NCBI RefSeq assembly: GCF_900107195.1
Contig: NZ_FNPB01000013.1
Span: forward strand, 22,657 to 86,656
From: Halobellus clavatus
Lineage (GTDB): Archaea; Halobacteriota; Halobacteria; Halobacteriales; Haloferacaceae
Length of the DNA stretch: 64,000 nucleotides
Direction of reading: 5' to 3'
Shown: piece after piece, positions 54,114 to 62,275 of the stretch
Position numbering within the stretch: the first letter of the stretch is position 1
Layout of the letters: each line of letters starts with the position of its first letter
Position numbers and translations under genes: made by a program
Notes under the pieces: generated by a model
What the model saw: the letters and a program-made list of their open reading frames with translations, nothing else
Databases searched by the model: none
What the model was told of the DNA's origin: nothing

Positions 54114-55400
54114 ATGACCTCCCCGGATACCGACGAGACGGCCCCCGACCGCAAGTCGGCTGGATTCAAAGATCGGACAAGGCTGGCCGCCGCGCGGGAG
54201 CAGTTGCTCTCGGCGGCGACGCCCCACGAGCGGACCGAGCGCCTCTCGCTCATCCCCGCGGACGGCCGCGCGCTCGCCGAGACAGTCACCTCGCCGACTG
54301 CGGTACCGGGCTACGAACGCGCGGCGATGGACGGGTGGGCGGTCCGGGCCCGCGATACCTTCGGTTCGTCGGACCGCTCGCCGGGTCTCCTCCGGGTGGC
54401 GGATGCAGAGCCACAGACGGCCCCAGAGACGGCCGTCGGCCCCGACTCGGCGGTCCGCGTCCACACCGGGAGCGAACTCCCGGAGGGTGCCGACGCGGTC
54501 GTGATGATCGAACACGCCGATAAGGTCGGCGACGACCTCGAGGTGTTCGACGCGGTGACCGAGGGCGAGAACGTCGCGCCCGTCGGCGAGGACGTGTCCG
54601 AGGACCAGCAGCTCTTCGAGCCGGGCCACCGCCTCCGACCATCGGATCTGGGCCTCCTGAAATCCGTCGGCGTCGACCGCGTGACGGCCTACGAGCGACC
54701 GACGGTCGGGGTCATTCCGACCGGCGAAGAACTCGTGCAGGACGACCCCGGTCCCGGCGAAGTGATCGAGACCAACGGCCTCACCGTCTCGCAACTGGTC
54801 GAGCGCTGGGGCGGGGTGCCCACGTATCGGAACGTCGTCACCGACGACGAAGCCGCGCTCCGGGCGGCGATCCAGCGCGACCTGACCAAAGACATCGTCG
54901 TGACGACCGGCGGCTCCTCCGTCGGCGAGCGCGATCTCATCCCCGAGGTGGTCGACGAACTCGGCGAGGTGCTGGTCCACGGCGTCGCGCTCAAGCCCGG
55001 GCACCCCGTCGCCCTCGGGATCGTCGAGGAGACGCCCGTGGTGATGCTCCCGGGTTACCCCGTCGCCGCGATCATCAACGCCGTGCAGTTCCTCCGTCCG
55101 CTCGTGAAGTACCTGGGTCACTTCCCCGACGACGCGCCGCCGACAACCGAGGCGGTCCTGTCGCGGAAGATCCCGAGCGAGCCCGGCGTGCGGACGTTCG
55201 CCCGCGTGAAACTCGACGACGTCGCCGAGGCTGACGAGACCGACCCCGATCGCGCGACGGCGACCCCGACCCGCGCGTCCGGGTCGGGCGTCCTCTCCTC
55301 GGTCGCGCTCGCGGACGGCTGGGTCGCCGTCCCCGAAGAGCGCGAGGGCTTCGACGAGGGCGAGACGGTCGCCGTCGAGCACTGGGAGTGGTCGGCGTGA
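54114..55400 (+). CDS. moeA1: Molybdopterin molybdotransferase MoeA
   Basis: A 428-residue enzyme that inserts molybdate into adenylated molybdopterin. It has the MoeA order: domain III/IV-type N-terminus, VPGYERAAMDGWAVRARDT, LPEGADAVVMIEHAD, the active-site VTTGGSSVGERDLI, LKPGHPVALGI and VVMLPGYPVAAI. The start used is MTSPDTDETAPD. Its TGA overlaps the GTG of a second moeA gene, so the pair is coupled. Confidence 0.92.
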   Translation: MTSPDTDETAPDRKSAGFKDRTRLAAAREQLLSAATPHERTERLSLIPADGRALAETVTSPTAVPGYERAAMDGWAVRARDTFGSSDRSPGLLRVADAEPQTAPETAVGPDSAVRVHTGSELPEGADAVVMIEHADKVGDDLEVFDAVTEGENVAPVGEDVSEDQQLFEPGHRLRPSDLGLLKSVGVDRVTAYERPTVGVIPTGEELVQDDPGPGEVIETNGLTVSQLVERWGGVPTYRNVVTDDEAALRAAIQRDLTKDIVVTTGGSSVGERDLIPEVVDELGEVLVHGVALKPGHPVALGIVEETPVVMLPGYPVAAIINAVQFLRPLVKYLGHFPDDAPPTTEAVLSRKIPSEPGVRTFARVKLDDVAEADETDPDRATATPTRASGSGVLSSVALADGWVAVPEEREGFDEGETVAVEHWEWSA

Positions 55401-57301
55401 GCGATCGCAAACAGTTCCGCGACCTCGTCGATCCCGCGGTCGCTCACGACGCCATCGACGGCCTGGACCTCACGCCCGACGCTGAGACGGTCCCGCTCGC
55501 CGAGGCCCGCGGGCGCGTGCTCGCAGAGCGGGTCGACGCCGGCCTCGACGTGCCCGGATTCGACCGCGCGTCGGTGGACGGGTACGCCGTCCGCGGACGC
55601 GACACCTTCGGAGCCGACGAGGCCGATCCCATCACGCTGGATCTCGTCGGCGACGTCCACGCGGGCGTCGAACCCGAGGTCGTCGTCGGCGAGGGCGAGG
55701 CCGCAGAGATCTCGACCGGTGCGGTGATGCCCGACGGCGCGGACGCGGTCGTGATGGTCGAGCGAACCGAGACCGTCGGCGACGGCGGGGATCGCCCGGA
55801 CGCCGTCGCCGTCCGCACCGCCGTCGCGCCCGGGGACAACGTGATGCTCGCCGGCAGCGACATCGCCGCTGGCTCGCGAGCGCTCGGGCCGGGAACGCGC
55901 CTCACCGCCCGCGACATCGGCCTGCTCTCGGCGCTCGGCCGCGATGCGGTCCCGGTTCGTGGCCGGCCGACGGTCGCCATCGTCTCGACGGGCGACGAAC
56001 TGGTCCGTCCCGGCGGCGACCTCGAGAGCGCGCGCGGCCAGATCTACGACGTGAACAGCTACACCATCGCCGCGGGCGTCGAGGAGGCGGGCGGCGAAGC
56101 ACGGCTCTACCCCCACGCCGGCGACGACTACGACGAGATGGAACGCCTGTTGCTGGAGGCTGCAGACGAGTGCGACTTGGTCCTCTCGTCTGGCTCGACG
56201 TCGGCCTCGGCGGTCGACGTGATCTACCGCGTCGTCGAAGCGCGCGGCGAACTCCTGCTGCACGGCGTCGCGGTCAAGCCCGGGAAGCCGATGCTGATCG
56301 GCGAACTCGGTGACAGCGCGTACGTCGGCCTCCCCGGCTACCCGGTCTCGGCGCTCACCATCTTCCGAACGTTCGTGGCCCCGGCGATCCGCGAGGCGGC
56401 GGGCCTGCCCGAACCACAGACCGCGATCGCGACCGGGCGGATGGCCGTTCGCGAACGCTACAGCGAGGGCCGACTGCGCCTGATGCCGGCGGGCCTCGTC
56501 ACCGGTGCCGACGGCGAGACGCTCGTGTATCCGGTGGATAAGGGCTCTGGCGCGACGACGTCACTCGTCGAAGCCGACGGGGTCGTCGCGGTCGATCCCG
56601 ACACCGAGTACCTCGATGCGGGCGAGGACGTCGAGGTCCAGTTGTTCTCGCCGGACGTTCGCGCCCCGACGCTGCTCGCCGCCGGCGAGGACGATCCCGC
56701 GCTCTCGCGACTGCTAGATCGACTCGAACGACCCCGGTTCCTGCCGGTCGGGAGCCGTGAGGGGCTGCGACGCCTCTCGAACGCGGTTCCAGACGTCGCT
56801 GTCACCGCGGGACCGATCGAACGCGACGTCGACAGCGTCGATCTCGGCGGGTGGGAGCGCGAGTGGGGGCTCGTCGTTCCCGAGGGCAATCCCGCGGGCA
56901 TCGACGGCCTCGCCGACCTGGTCGATCGCGACCTCGCGTTCGTCAACCGTGGGCGCGACGCTGGTCTACGGGGGACGCTCGACGCCGCGCTCTCGGAAGT
57001 CGCCGCCGACCGCGGCGTCGAGCGGCGGGAACTCGTCGAGTCGATCCGCGGCTACGAGATCGGCACGAAGGGGTTCGAGAGTCCCGCGCGGACGGTCGCC
57101 CGCGGCGACGCCGACGCGGGAGTCGGTCTCCGGGCGACAGCCGACGGGCCCGGACTGGGGTTCGTCTCGCTGGGGACTGAGTCGATGCGCGTGCTGGCGA
57201 ACCCGGAGCGGGCGGAGAAGGCGGGTGTCGCCGAACTGCGAGAAGTGATCGCGGAGACGGACGTGTTCGAATCGCTCGCCGGCTACGAACGCGTGGAGTA
57301 A
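55397..57301 (+). CDS. moeA2: MoeA fused to a periplasmic-binding-type domain
   Basis: A 634-residue protein, GTG start overlapping the moeA1 stop. Residues 1-420 are a full MoeA (FDRASVDGYAVRGRDTFG, SSGSTSASAVDVIYR, VKPGKPMLIGE, VGLPGYPVSAL). About residues 430-634 are a solute-binding-like domain of the LysR-substrate/PBP type (FLPVGSREGLRRL, GLVVPEGNPAGIDGLADLVDRDLAFVNRGRDAGLR). The TTGGSS of moeA1 reads SSGSTS here. The extra domain may sense molybdate or cofactor. Confidence 0.9.
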   Translation: MSDRKQFRDLVDPAVAHDAIDGLDLTPDAETVPLAEARGRVLAERVDAGLDVPGFDRASVDGYAVRGRDTFGADEADPITLDLVGDVHAGVEPEVVVGEGEAAEISTGAVMPDGADAVVMVERTETVGDGGDRPDAVAVRTAVAPGDNVMLAGSDIAAGSRALGPGTRLTARDIGLLSALGRDAVPVRGRPTVAIVSTGDELVRPGGDLESARGQIYDVNSYTIAAGVEEAGGEARLYPHAGDDYDEMERLLLEAADECDLVLSSGSTSASAVDVIYRVVEARGELLLHGVAVKPGKPMLIGELGDSAYVGLPGYPVSALTIFRTFVAPAIREAAGLPEPQTAIATGRMAVRERYSEGRLRLMPAGLVTGADGETLVYPVDKGSGATTSLVEADGVVAVDPDTEYLDAGEDVEVQLFSPDVRAPTLLAAGEDDPALSRLLDRLERPRFLPVGSREGLRRLSNAVPDVAVTAGPIERDVDSVDLGGWEREWGLVVPEGNPAGIDGLADLVDRDLAFVNRGRDAGLRGTLDAALSEVAADRGVERRELVESIRGYEIGTKGFESPARTVARGDADAGVGLRATADGPGLGFVSLGTESMRVLANPERAEKAGVAELREVIAETDVFESLAGYERVE

Positions 57302-57326
57302 TCGTCGGTCTCCCGGCGGTCGGTCC

Positions 57327-58040
57327 TCACTCGCGAACGGTGCCGCCGTCGGCGGCCACGTCGCGACTGAACGGCTCACCGTTCAGCGACAGGTCCGCGA
57401 ACGACGAAACGCGGTGGTCGGCGAGGACACACCGCCCCCGGCGCGTCGGCGAGTGGCGCTCGACGTGGATACCGTCGAGGCCGGCGTTCCAGGCCGCCCC
57501 GACGTCGCTCGCCCCGTCGCCGGCGAGGACGCCGCGGCCCGGTCGGTCGGGGTCGAGACCGAGGTCTTCGATCGCGCGTCGGACCGGCGTCGGATCCGGC
57601 TTCCAGCCGGTCTCGTGGGTACAGGAGACGAAGGCGTCGAACCAGTCGCCGACGTCGAGGTGGTCGATCACCGGGTCCGCGAGGAACTCCTGACAGTGCG
57701 TCACGACGCCGACCGGGCGGCCGGCGGCGACGAGGTCTGAGACGAGCGCCGCGGCGTCGTCGTGGAGGTACGTCGCCTCCGCGCGGGCCTGGGGGTCCTC
57801 GACGTCGTGAAAGGCCGTCCAGAACGCGTCGGCGTCGATTCCCCACGCGCGGAGTTGCGGATCGCGCGCGCCGCCGAGGCCGTGCCAGATGATCTCGGCC
57901 TCGCGGTCGGTGAACGTCCGGCCCAACCGGTCGCCGACCCGGTCGAACACGTCCCGGGTGTAGGACCATTCGGCGTCGACGAGCGTCCCGTCGAGATCGA
58001 ACAGCCAGAAGTCGTAAGCGGCGGATCCGTCGGCTCCCAT
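57327..58040 (-). CDS. HAD family hydrolase (phosphoglycolate phosphatase-like)
   Basis: A 237-residue HAD phosphatase. Motif I is FDLDGTLVD near residue 18, motif II is the VVTHCQE region, motif III Lys is in GWKPDPTP, and motif IV is GVLAGDGASDVGAAWNAG. A helical cap lies between motifs I and II. Substrate not predictable. Start at 58040 (MGADGSAAYDFWLFD) is preferred because the longer frame runs toward the candidate promoter. It converges on moeA2. Confidence 0.88.
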   Translation of the reverse strand: MGADGSAAYDFWLFDLDGTLVDAEWSYTRDVFDRVGDRLGRTFTDREAEIIWHGLGGARDPQLRAWGIDADAFWTAFHDVEDPQARAEATYLHDDAAALVSDLVAAGRPVGVVTHCQEFLADPVIDHLDVGDWFDAFVSCTHETGWKPDPTPVRRAIEDLGLDPDRPGRGVLAGDGASDVGAAWNAGLDGIHVERHSPTRRGRCVLADHRVSSFADLSLNGEPFSRDVAADGGTVRE

Positions 58041-58095
58041 TGAACCAAAAGTACGGGACACCGGGGTAAGTGGGTTTCGCCGGCACCGGTGTGAG

Positions 58096-58104
58096 GTTTA
58101 TATA
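58096..58104 (+). promoter_or_regulatory. TATA box shared with the 2.7 kb locus
   Basis: GTTTATATA is part of the 23-base block shared with 2669-2691. On the plus strand it precedes the conserved CGTGTGCG of candidate RNA B by about 29 bases. Read on the minus strand it is about 57 bases before the HAD gene. Confidence 0.6.
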
Positions 58105-58124
58105 CGAAGCCGCGGCCAGCACCC

Positions 58125-58260
58125 GTGTGCGTCGAGCGATTGCCTCCGTTGGACAGCGGGTGTTCGGCACACCGGCGCGGGGCAACCCGGAGAGCGATCC
58201 CGGGAACGGCGGGTGCCGACTGTTCGCACTGGGTCTCCGAGCGTGCCGTCTCGACGGCGC
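58125..58260 (+). ncRNA. Candidate structured small RNA, copy B
   Basis: This is the sister of the locus at 2698-2824. The same-position hairpin is 58159-58163 with 58169-58173 (GGTGT/ACACC, loop TCGGC), two compensatory pair changes away from copy A. Further on, CGGG-GCAA-CCCG forms a GNRA-type hairpin (about 58178-58189) and GCCGT-CTCG-ACGGC (58245-58258) a last stem. A 72-codon frame over the region is Arg/Cys-rich and not credible. Both ends are estimates. Confidence 0.5.
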
Positions 58261-58282
58261 GGCCGACCGCCTGTCGATGCCG

Positions 58283-58654
58283 TCACTCGTCGACGACGCG
58301 GATGCTGGAGCCGAGGTGTCGGTGGAGCACATCCTGTGGGTGATCGCCGCGGAAGGACGACGGATTCGCCGCGATCGCCGCTCGTAACGCGTCGCGGTAC
58401 GCCTCGTCGAGTCGGAGTTCGCTGAACGAGACGTCGACGACGGGAGCCGCCACCCACGACGCCGCGAGGTCGCGAGCGTGCCGCTCGTCGGCGACATCGC
58501 CGTGCCAGAGAGCGTCGCGAAAGAGCAACCACCCGTCGTCTCCGGGTGGTGCGGCCTCGACGTCGACGACCGTCTCGACGGTGTCGGGCGTGACGGTCAC
58601 GTCACTGGCGGCGCTGAGGCGGACCGTGACTCGGAAAACGTACGCCGCCGACAC
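58283..58654 (-). CDS. LWR-salt protein family member
   Basis: A 123-residue protein, GTG start one base after the phhB stop. The motif LLFRDALWHGDVAD resembles the LWR motif that names this haloarchaeal family (here LWH). The frame starts SAAYVFRVTVRLS and ends GSSIRVVDE; it looks like a compact alpha/beta domain. No function is known. Close coupling to phhB suggests one transcript with the haem-synthesis genes. Confidence 0.72.
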   Translation of the reverse strand: MSAAYVFRVTVRLSAASDVTVTPDTVETVVDVEAAPPGDDGWLLFRDALWHGDVADERHARDLAASWVAAPVVDVSFSELRLDEAYRDALRAAIAANPSSFRGDHPQDVLHRHLGSSIRVVDE

Positions 58655-58655
58655 G

Positions 58656-58931
58656 TCAGAATTCGGCGTCGAAGAGGTTCGCGAGACGGATGTCCTGGTC
58701 GGTGATGCCGCCCTCCTCGTGGCTAGTCAGTCGGACTTCGACCTCTTTGTATCCGATCACGATCTCGGGGTGGTGGAACTCTTCTTCGGCGACCTCGCCG
58801 ACCTGGGTGACGAATGAGATCCCCGAGAGATAATCGTCGAACTCGTAGGTCCGGACGATTTCGTCACCGTCGCGCTCCCACTCGCTCGGCAGTTGCGTGC
58901 TGATTTCGTCATCGGAGAGTAACTCGGCCAT
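58656..58931 (-). CDS. phhB: 4a-hydroxytetrahydrobiopterin dehydratase (PCD)-like
   Basis: A 91-residue single-domain protein. FVTQVGEVAEEEFHHPEIVIGYKEVEVRLTSHEEGGIT carries the His-rich active site of pterin-4a-carbinolamine dehydratases. The family recycles oxidised pterin cofactor; its role in an organism without clear aromatic hydroxylases nearby is open, and some members support other pterin or cofactor steps. It precedes the LWR-salt gene by one base and follows hemA on the same strand. Confidence 0.88.
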   Translation of the reverse strand: MAELLSDDEISTQLPSEWERDGDEIVRTYEFDDYLSGISFVTQVGEVAEEEFHHPEIVIGYKEVEVRLTSHEEGGITDQDIRLANLFDAEF

Positions 58932-59018
58932 ATCGGTGAATGTCTTTCGCCGAGGAGTTAACGTTTCGCCTCAACGTATCGGGATCCCGGCTCGAAAAAG
59001 CCCGACGCCCGCGACCGG

Positions 59019-60374
59019 TTAGTCGTCGGAGACGCTCTCGAGAACGTAGTTGGGGATCTCGTCGGCGGCCTCTTCGGTCGCCGCCTCGGCGTCGTCCTCT
59101 GAGGGGGTCGCCGGCCCGGTGGTCCGCGGGCGTCCGCTGAAGTTGGGGTCGAACAGCGCCATCGCCGTCTGGATCGTCGACCAGTCGTCCTCGACGGCCG
59201 CCTCGCGGAGGCTCTTCGTCGGGGCCGAAAGCAACTGTCCGACGAGGGCGTCGGCCATCGACTCGATGGTCTCGCGCTGTTCGTCAGAGAGATCGCCCTG
59301 CGATTCGAGCCGCGAGAGTGCGGTCTCGACTTCGCGATCTTTCACCCGCTCTGCGGCCTCGTACATCGTGCTGATCGCCTCGTCGGCCTGTCGTCGCTTG
59401 TAGGCGTCCAGCAGCCTGTCGAACTCGGTGTCGATCATCGCCTCGACCGTCTCGGCGGCCCGCTCTCTGGTCTCTTTGGTCGCCTCGGTCACCGATTCGA
59501 GCGCGTCGATGTCGTGGACGGCGACCTGGTCGACCGTCCCCGCGTCGGGGTCGACGTCCCGCGGCTGAGCGAGGTCGATCACGAGCGTCTCGCCCGCGCC
59601 GTCGACGTCCTCGGGGACGAGGAGGTACTCGGGATGACTCGTCGCGGTCACGACGACCGACACCGACGCGAGCGCGTCGGTGACCGAATCGAGCGGGAGC
59701 GCCCGGGCGGCAACCGCGATCGACTCCGCGAGCCGCTCCGCGTGCGCGATCGTCCGGTTCGCGATGAGCAGTTCGGTCACGCCGGCGTCGGCGAGCGCTT
59801 CAGCGGCGAGTTTGCCCATCTCGCCCGCGCCGACCACGAGCGCCGTCGTCCCTTCGAGGTCGATCTCCGTCTCGGCGAGCCGAGCGGCGGCCGATCCGAT
59901 CGAGATCGCTCCCTCGTTGATCTGCGTTTCGGTGCGGGCTCGCTCGCCGACGTGGACCGCCTTCGTCAGCCCGGTTTCGAGCGTGGGGCCGAGTGCGCCC
60001 GCGCCGCGGGCGATCTCGACGGCCCGCTTGAACTGGCCGAGAATCTGGTCCTCGCCGAGGACGAGCGATTCGAGCCCTGCAGCGACACGCATCAGGTGCT
60101 TGAGACTCTCCTCGTGGCTCATCTCGACGACGACGCTGTCGTCGACGTCGTCGCCGAAAGCGGATAGTGCCTGGCGGCCCTTCGCGCGGCTGCTCGCGAC
60201 GACGTACGCCTCGGCGCGGTTGCACGTCTGGATGGCGAACGCTTCGGTGACGCCGTCGGCTGTCAGGAGCTCTTCGATAACCGTACGGGTGTCCTCGCCC
60301 GCCGCGGCCTCGATCTCGTCGACGGTAGCGCGACGGTGCGACACACGAGCCCCACAAATCACTCCGGTGTCCAT
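59019..60374 (-). CDS. hemA: Glutamyl-tRNA reductase
   Basis: A 451-residue enzyme making glutamate-1-semialdehyde, the first step of tetrapyrrole synthesis. AIQTCNRAEAYVVAS holds the catalytic Cys. HEESLKHLMRVAAGLESLVLGEDQILGQ and the NADPH-binding VVGAGEMGKLAAEAL follow, and the C-terminal helical dimerisation domain ends in an acidic tail. Its start overlaps the end of the SirC gene by 16 bases, so the two are coupled. Confidence 0.94.
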   Translation of the reverse strand: MDTGVICGARVSHRRATVDEIEAAAGEDTRTVIEELLTADGVTEAFAIQTCNRAEAYVVASSRAKGRQALSAFGDDVDDSVVVEMSHEESLKHLMRVAAGLESLVLGEDQILGQFKRAVEIARGAGALGPTLETGLTKAVHVGERARTETQINEGAISIGSAAARLAETEIDLEGTTALVVGAGEMGKLAAEALADAGVTELLIANRTIAHAERLAESIAVAARALPLDSVTDALASVSVVVTATSHPEYLLVPEDVDGAGETLVIDLAQPRDVDPDAGTVDQVAVHDIDALESVTEATKETRERAAETVEAMIDTEFDRLLDAYKRRQADEAISTMYEAAERVKDREVETALSRLESQGDLSDEQRETIESMADALVGQLLSAPTKSLREAAVEDDWSTIQTAMALFDPNFSGRPRTTGPATPSEDDAEAATEEAADEIPNYVLESVSDD

Positions 60375-61084
60375 CGGTCACCCCCCGCCGTGTTCCGTAT
60401 CACGCGTGTCGCCTCTCGACGGGGATTGGATGTCCCCGTACGTAAAGCCTTCCAAACCATCGGGTCCCGAACCACGGCACGAATCGCATCACGACGCGTC
60501 GACGGATCGAGGCCCGATTCTCTGAGCTCCGTTCTGAGCGTCGCGGTCAGTGCCGCCATCGCCTCTGCACCCTCCAGTTCGCTCTCCAACCGTTCTCTGA
60601 GGTACTTCGCCAGCGCGGGGCTCCGCCCGCCCGTCGAGATCGCGACGCGGACGTCGCCGTCTTCGACCGTCGCGGGCACGACGACGTCGCGGTGAGCCGG
60701 GGGCGTACCGTCGTCAGCGGCGTCCACGTCCTCCCTGTCGGCTCCGTCGTCCGCGGCGGACCCGGCGCTCGCACTCCGATTGGCGTGGTTGACGAGCAGG
60801 CCGCGCTCGGCTCCGGCGGCGGCGACTTCGTCGTTGACCGCCTGGGCATCGGTCGCGACCACGACGAGCGCCGGTTCGATCCGGTCGATCCATAGCGCCA
60901 CGTCGGCCGGCGCGGGCCGGGCGCGCACCAGTTCCGCGTCGCCGAAGTCGGCGTCGGCGAACTCGGGACTGACGACGACGACCCGGGCCTCGCCCGCGAA
61001 CCGACGGGCCTTCCGCGCACCGACCGGGCCGCCACCGAAGATCAAGACCGTCTCGCCGGTGAAGTCGTGATACAGTGGGATCAT
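60359..61084 (-). CDS. sirC: Precorrin-2 dehydrogenase / sirohydrochlorin ferrochelatase (SirC/Met8-like)
   Basis: A 241-residue protein. The Rossmann motif VLIFGGGPVGARKARRF is at residues 13-29. DVVVPATVEDGDVRVAISTGGRSPALAKYLRERLE closes the core. It oxidises precorrin-2 to sirohydrochlorin and may add iron. An acidic insert of about 30 residues (HANRSASAGSAADDGADRED...) separates the two core halves and looks like a haloarchaeal addition. It overlaps hemA by 16 bases. Confidence 0.9.
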   Translation of the reverse strand: MIPLYHDFTGETVLIFGGGPVGARKARRFAGEARVVVVSPEFADADFGDAELVRARPAPADVALWIDRIEPALVVVATDAQAVNDEVAAAGAERGLLVNHANRSASAGSAADDGADREDVDAADDGTPPAHRDVVVPATVEDGDVRVAISTGGRSPALAKYLRERLESELEGAEAMAALTATLRTELRESGLDPSTRRDAIRAVVRDPMVWKALRTGTSNPRREATRVIRNTAGGDRWTPE

Positions 61085-61117
61085 CGGTCTCCTTCGCTGT
61101 CGGCTCTCACGCCGCGG

Positions 61118-62188
61118 TCACTCGGTGTTCGCCGCGGCCCGCTCGTCGAGCCTGATGCCGGTCTTCTTCAGGATCTGCGTCGAGAACAGCGAGTCCCAGT
61201 CGTCGTCGCCGACGTCCCAGTACTCGGCCATCCGTTCGCGCACCTGCTCGATCCGACGGTCGCTTTCGGCCGCCGAGCGCCCGTGCGTCATCGCGAAGAA
61301 GTTGTACGGCCAGACGCCCTCGTGTCGGGGGCGCTGATAGCAGTGGGTGACGAAGGGCAGCGACGCGATGGCCGGGCCGACTTCGTCGACGCGCTCGTCG
61401 GGGACGTTCCAGACGGTCATCCCGTTTTCGGTGTAGCCGAGCGCGTAGTGGTTCGGCACGACGCCGACGCGGCGGATTTTCCCCTCGCGCTCGAAGCGCT
61501 TGATCGTCTCGACGACCCACGAGGTCGGCTGCTCGATGGCCGCCGCGACGTCGGCGTACGGCGTCGGCGAGATGGGCAACCCGCCCTGGATTTCGACCAC
61601 CAGGTCGCGTTCGGCCGGCGAGAGCGTCTGCGCGTCTGTCGGGGTCACGTCGGGGCCGAGGCCCGAGAGGTCGACGTCGCCCTCGGAGATCGGGCCGTCG
61701 ACCAGGAACTTGGCCTCGACGCGGAACTCCTGCTGCTTCGGGAGGTTGTACGTCGGCTGACCCGTCTCGGCCTCGATCTCATCAAGCACCGCTCGCACGC
61801 GGTCCTCGTCGGCGACGCTGACGACGAACCACATATTCAGATGCGGATGCTCCCGCTCGTAGTTGTGTGCGACTTCGCGGTGGGCGTTGACCGTCTCTGC
61901 GATCTCGTCGAAGCGGTCCGCCGGCGCGTGCATCGCGACCAGCGTTGCGCTCCCGCCGATCTCCTCGGCGTTGACCAGCGCGCCGAAGCGGCTCAGTGTC
62001 CCGTCCTCGTCGAGTTCCCGGACGCGCTCGAGAAGTTCCGCCGCGGTCACGTCGATCCCGCGTTCCCGGAGGGCGGCCGAAGCCGGCTCGAACGGTCGTT
62101 CGACCACCGGAAACCCACCCTGGAACGCGTTGATCACGGCGCGATCGAGATCCGAAAGCGCCGCGTCGTCACCGGCTGTCTCGCTCAT
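61118..62188 (-). CDS. ahbAB: Fused siroheme decarboxylase AhbA-AhbB
   Basis: A 356-residue protein with two Lrp/AsnC-like repeats. Each has a winged-helix-like start (LDRAVINAFQGGFPVVERPF and ERDLVVEIQGGLPISPTPY) and an RAM-type half (NYEREHPHLNMWFVV and CYQRPRHEGVWPYNFFAM). These motifs are those of AhbA and AhbB, which decarboxylate siroheme to didecarboxysiroheme on the archaeal/sulfate-reducer route to haem. The two subunits are usually separate genes; here they are one chain. sirC and hemA follow. Confidence 0.85.
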   Translation of the reverse strand: MSETAGDDAALSDLDRAVINAFQGGFPVVERPFEPASAALRERGIDVTAAELLERVRELDEDGTLSRFGALVNAEEIGGSATLVAMHAPADRFDEIAETVNAHREVAHNYEREHPHLNMWFVVSVADEDRVRAVLDEIEAETGQPTYNLPKQQEFRVEAKFLVDGPISEGDVDLSGLGPDVTPTDAQTLSPAERDLVVEIQGGLPISPTPYADVAAAIEQPTSWVVETIKRFEREGKIRRVGVVPNHYALGYTENGMTVWNVPDERVDEVGPAIASLPFVTHCYQRPRHEGVWPYNFFAMTHGRSAAESDRRIEQVRERMAEYWDVGDDDWDSLFSTQILKKTGIRLDERAAANTE

Positions 62189-62275
62189 ACGTTGCTGTCG
62201 GGGTTACGAGAGGATAAGCGTCTCGAACGGCGGAGACCGAGTTCACGGGGCCCGTCGGTCCCGCGGACGAGACGG

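Noticed and set aside
58125..58343. A 72-codon plus-strand protein gene
   Set aside because: Arg/Cys-rich, no codon bias, and it overlaps a minus-strand gene and the structured region shared with 2.7 kb.
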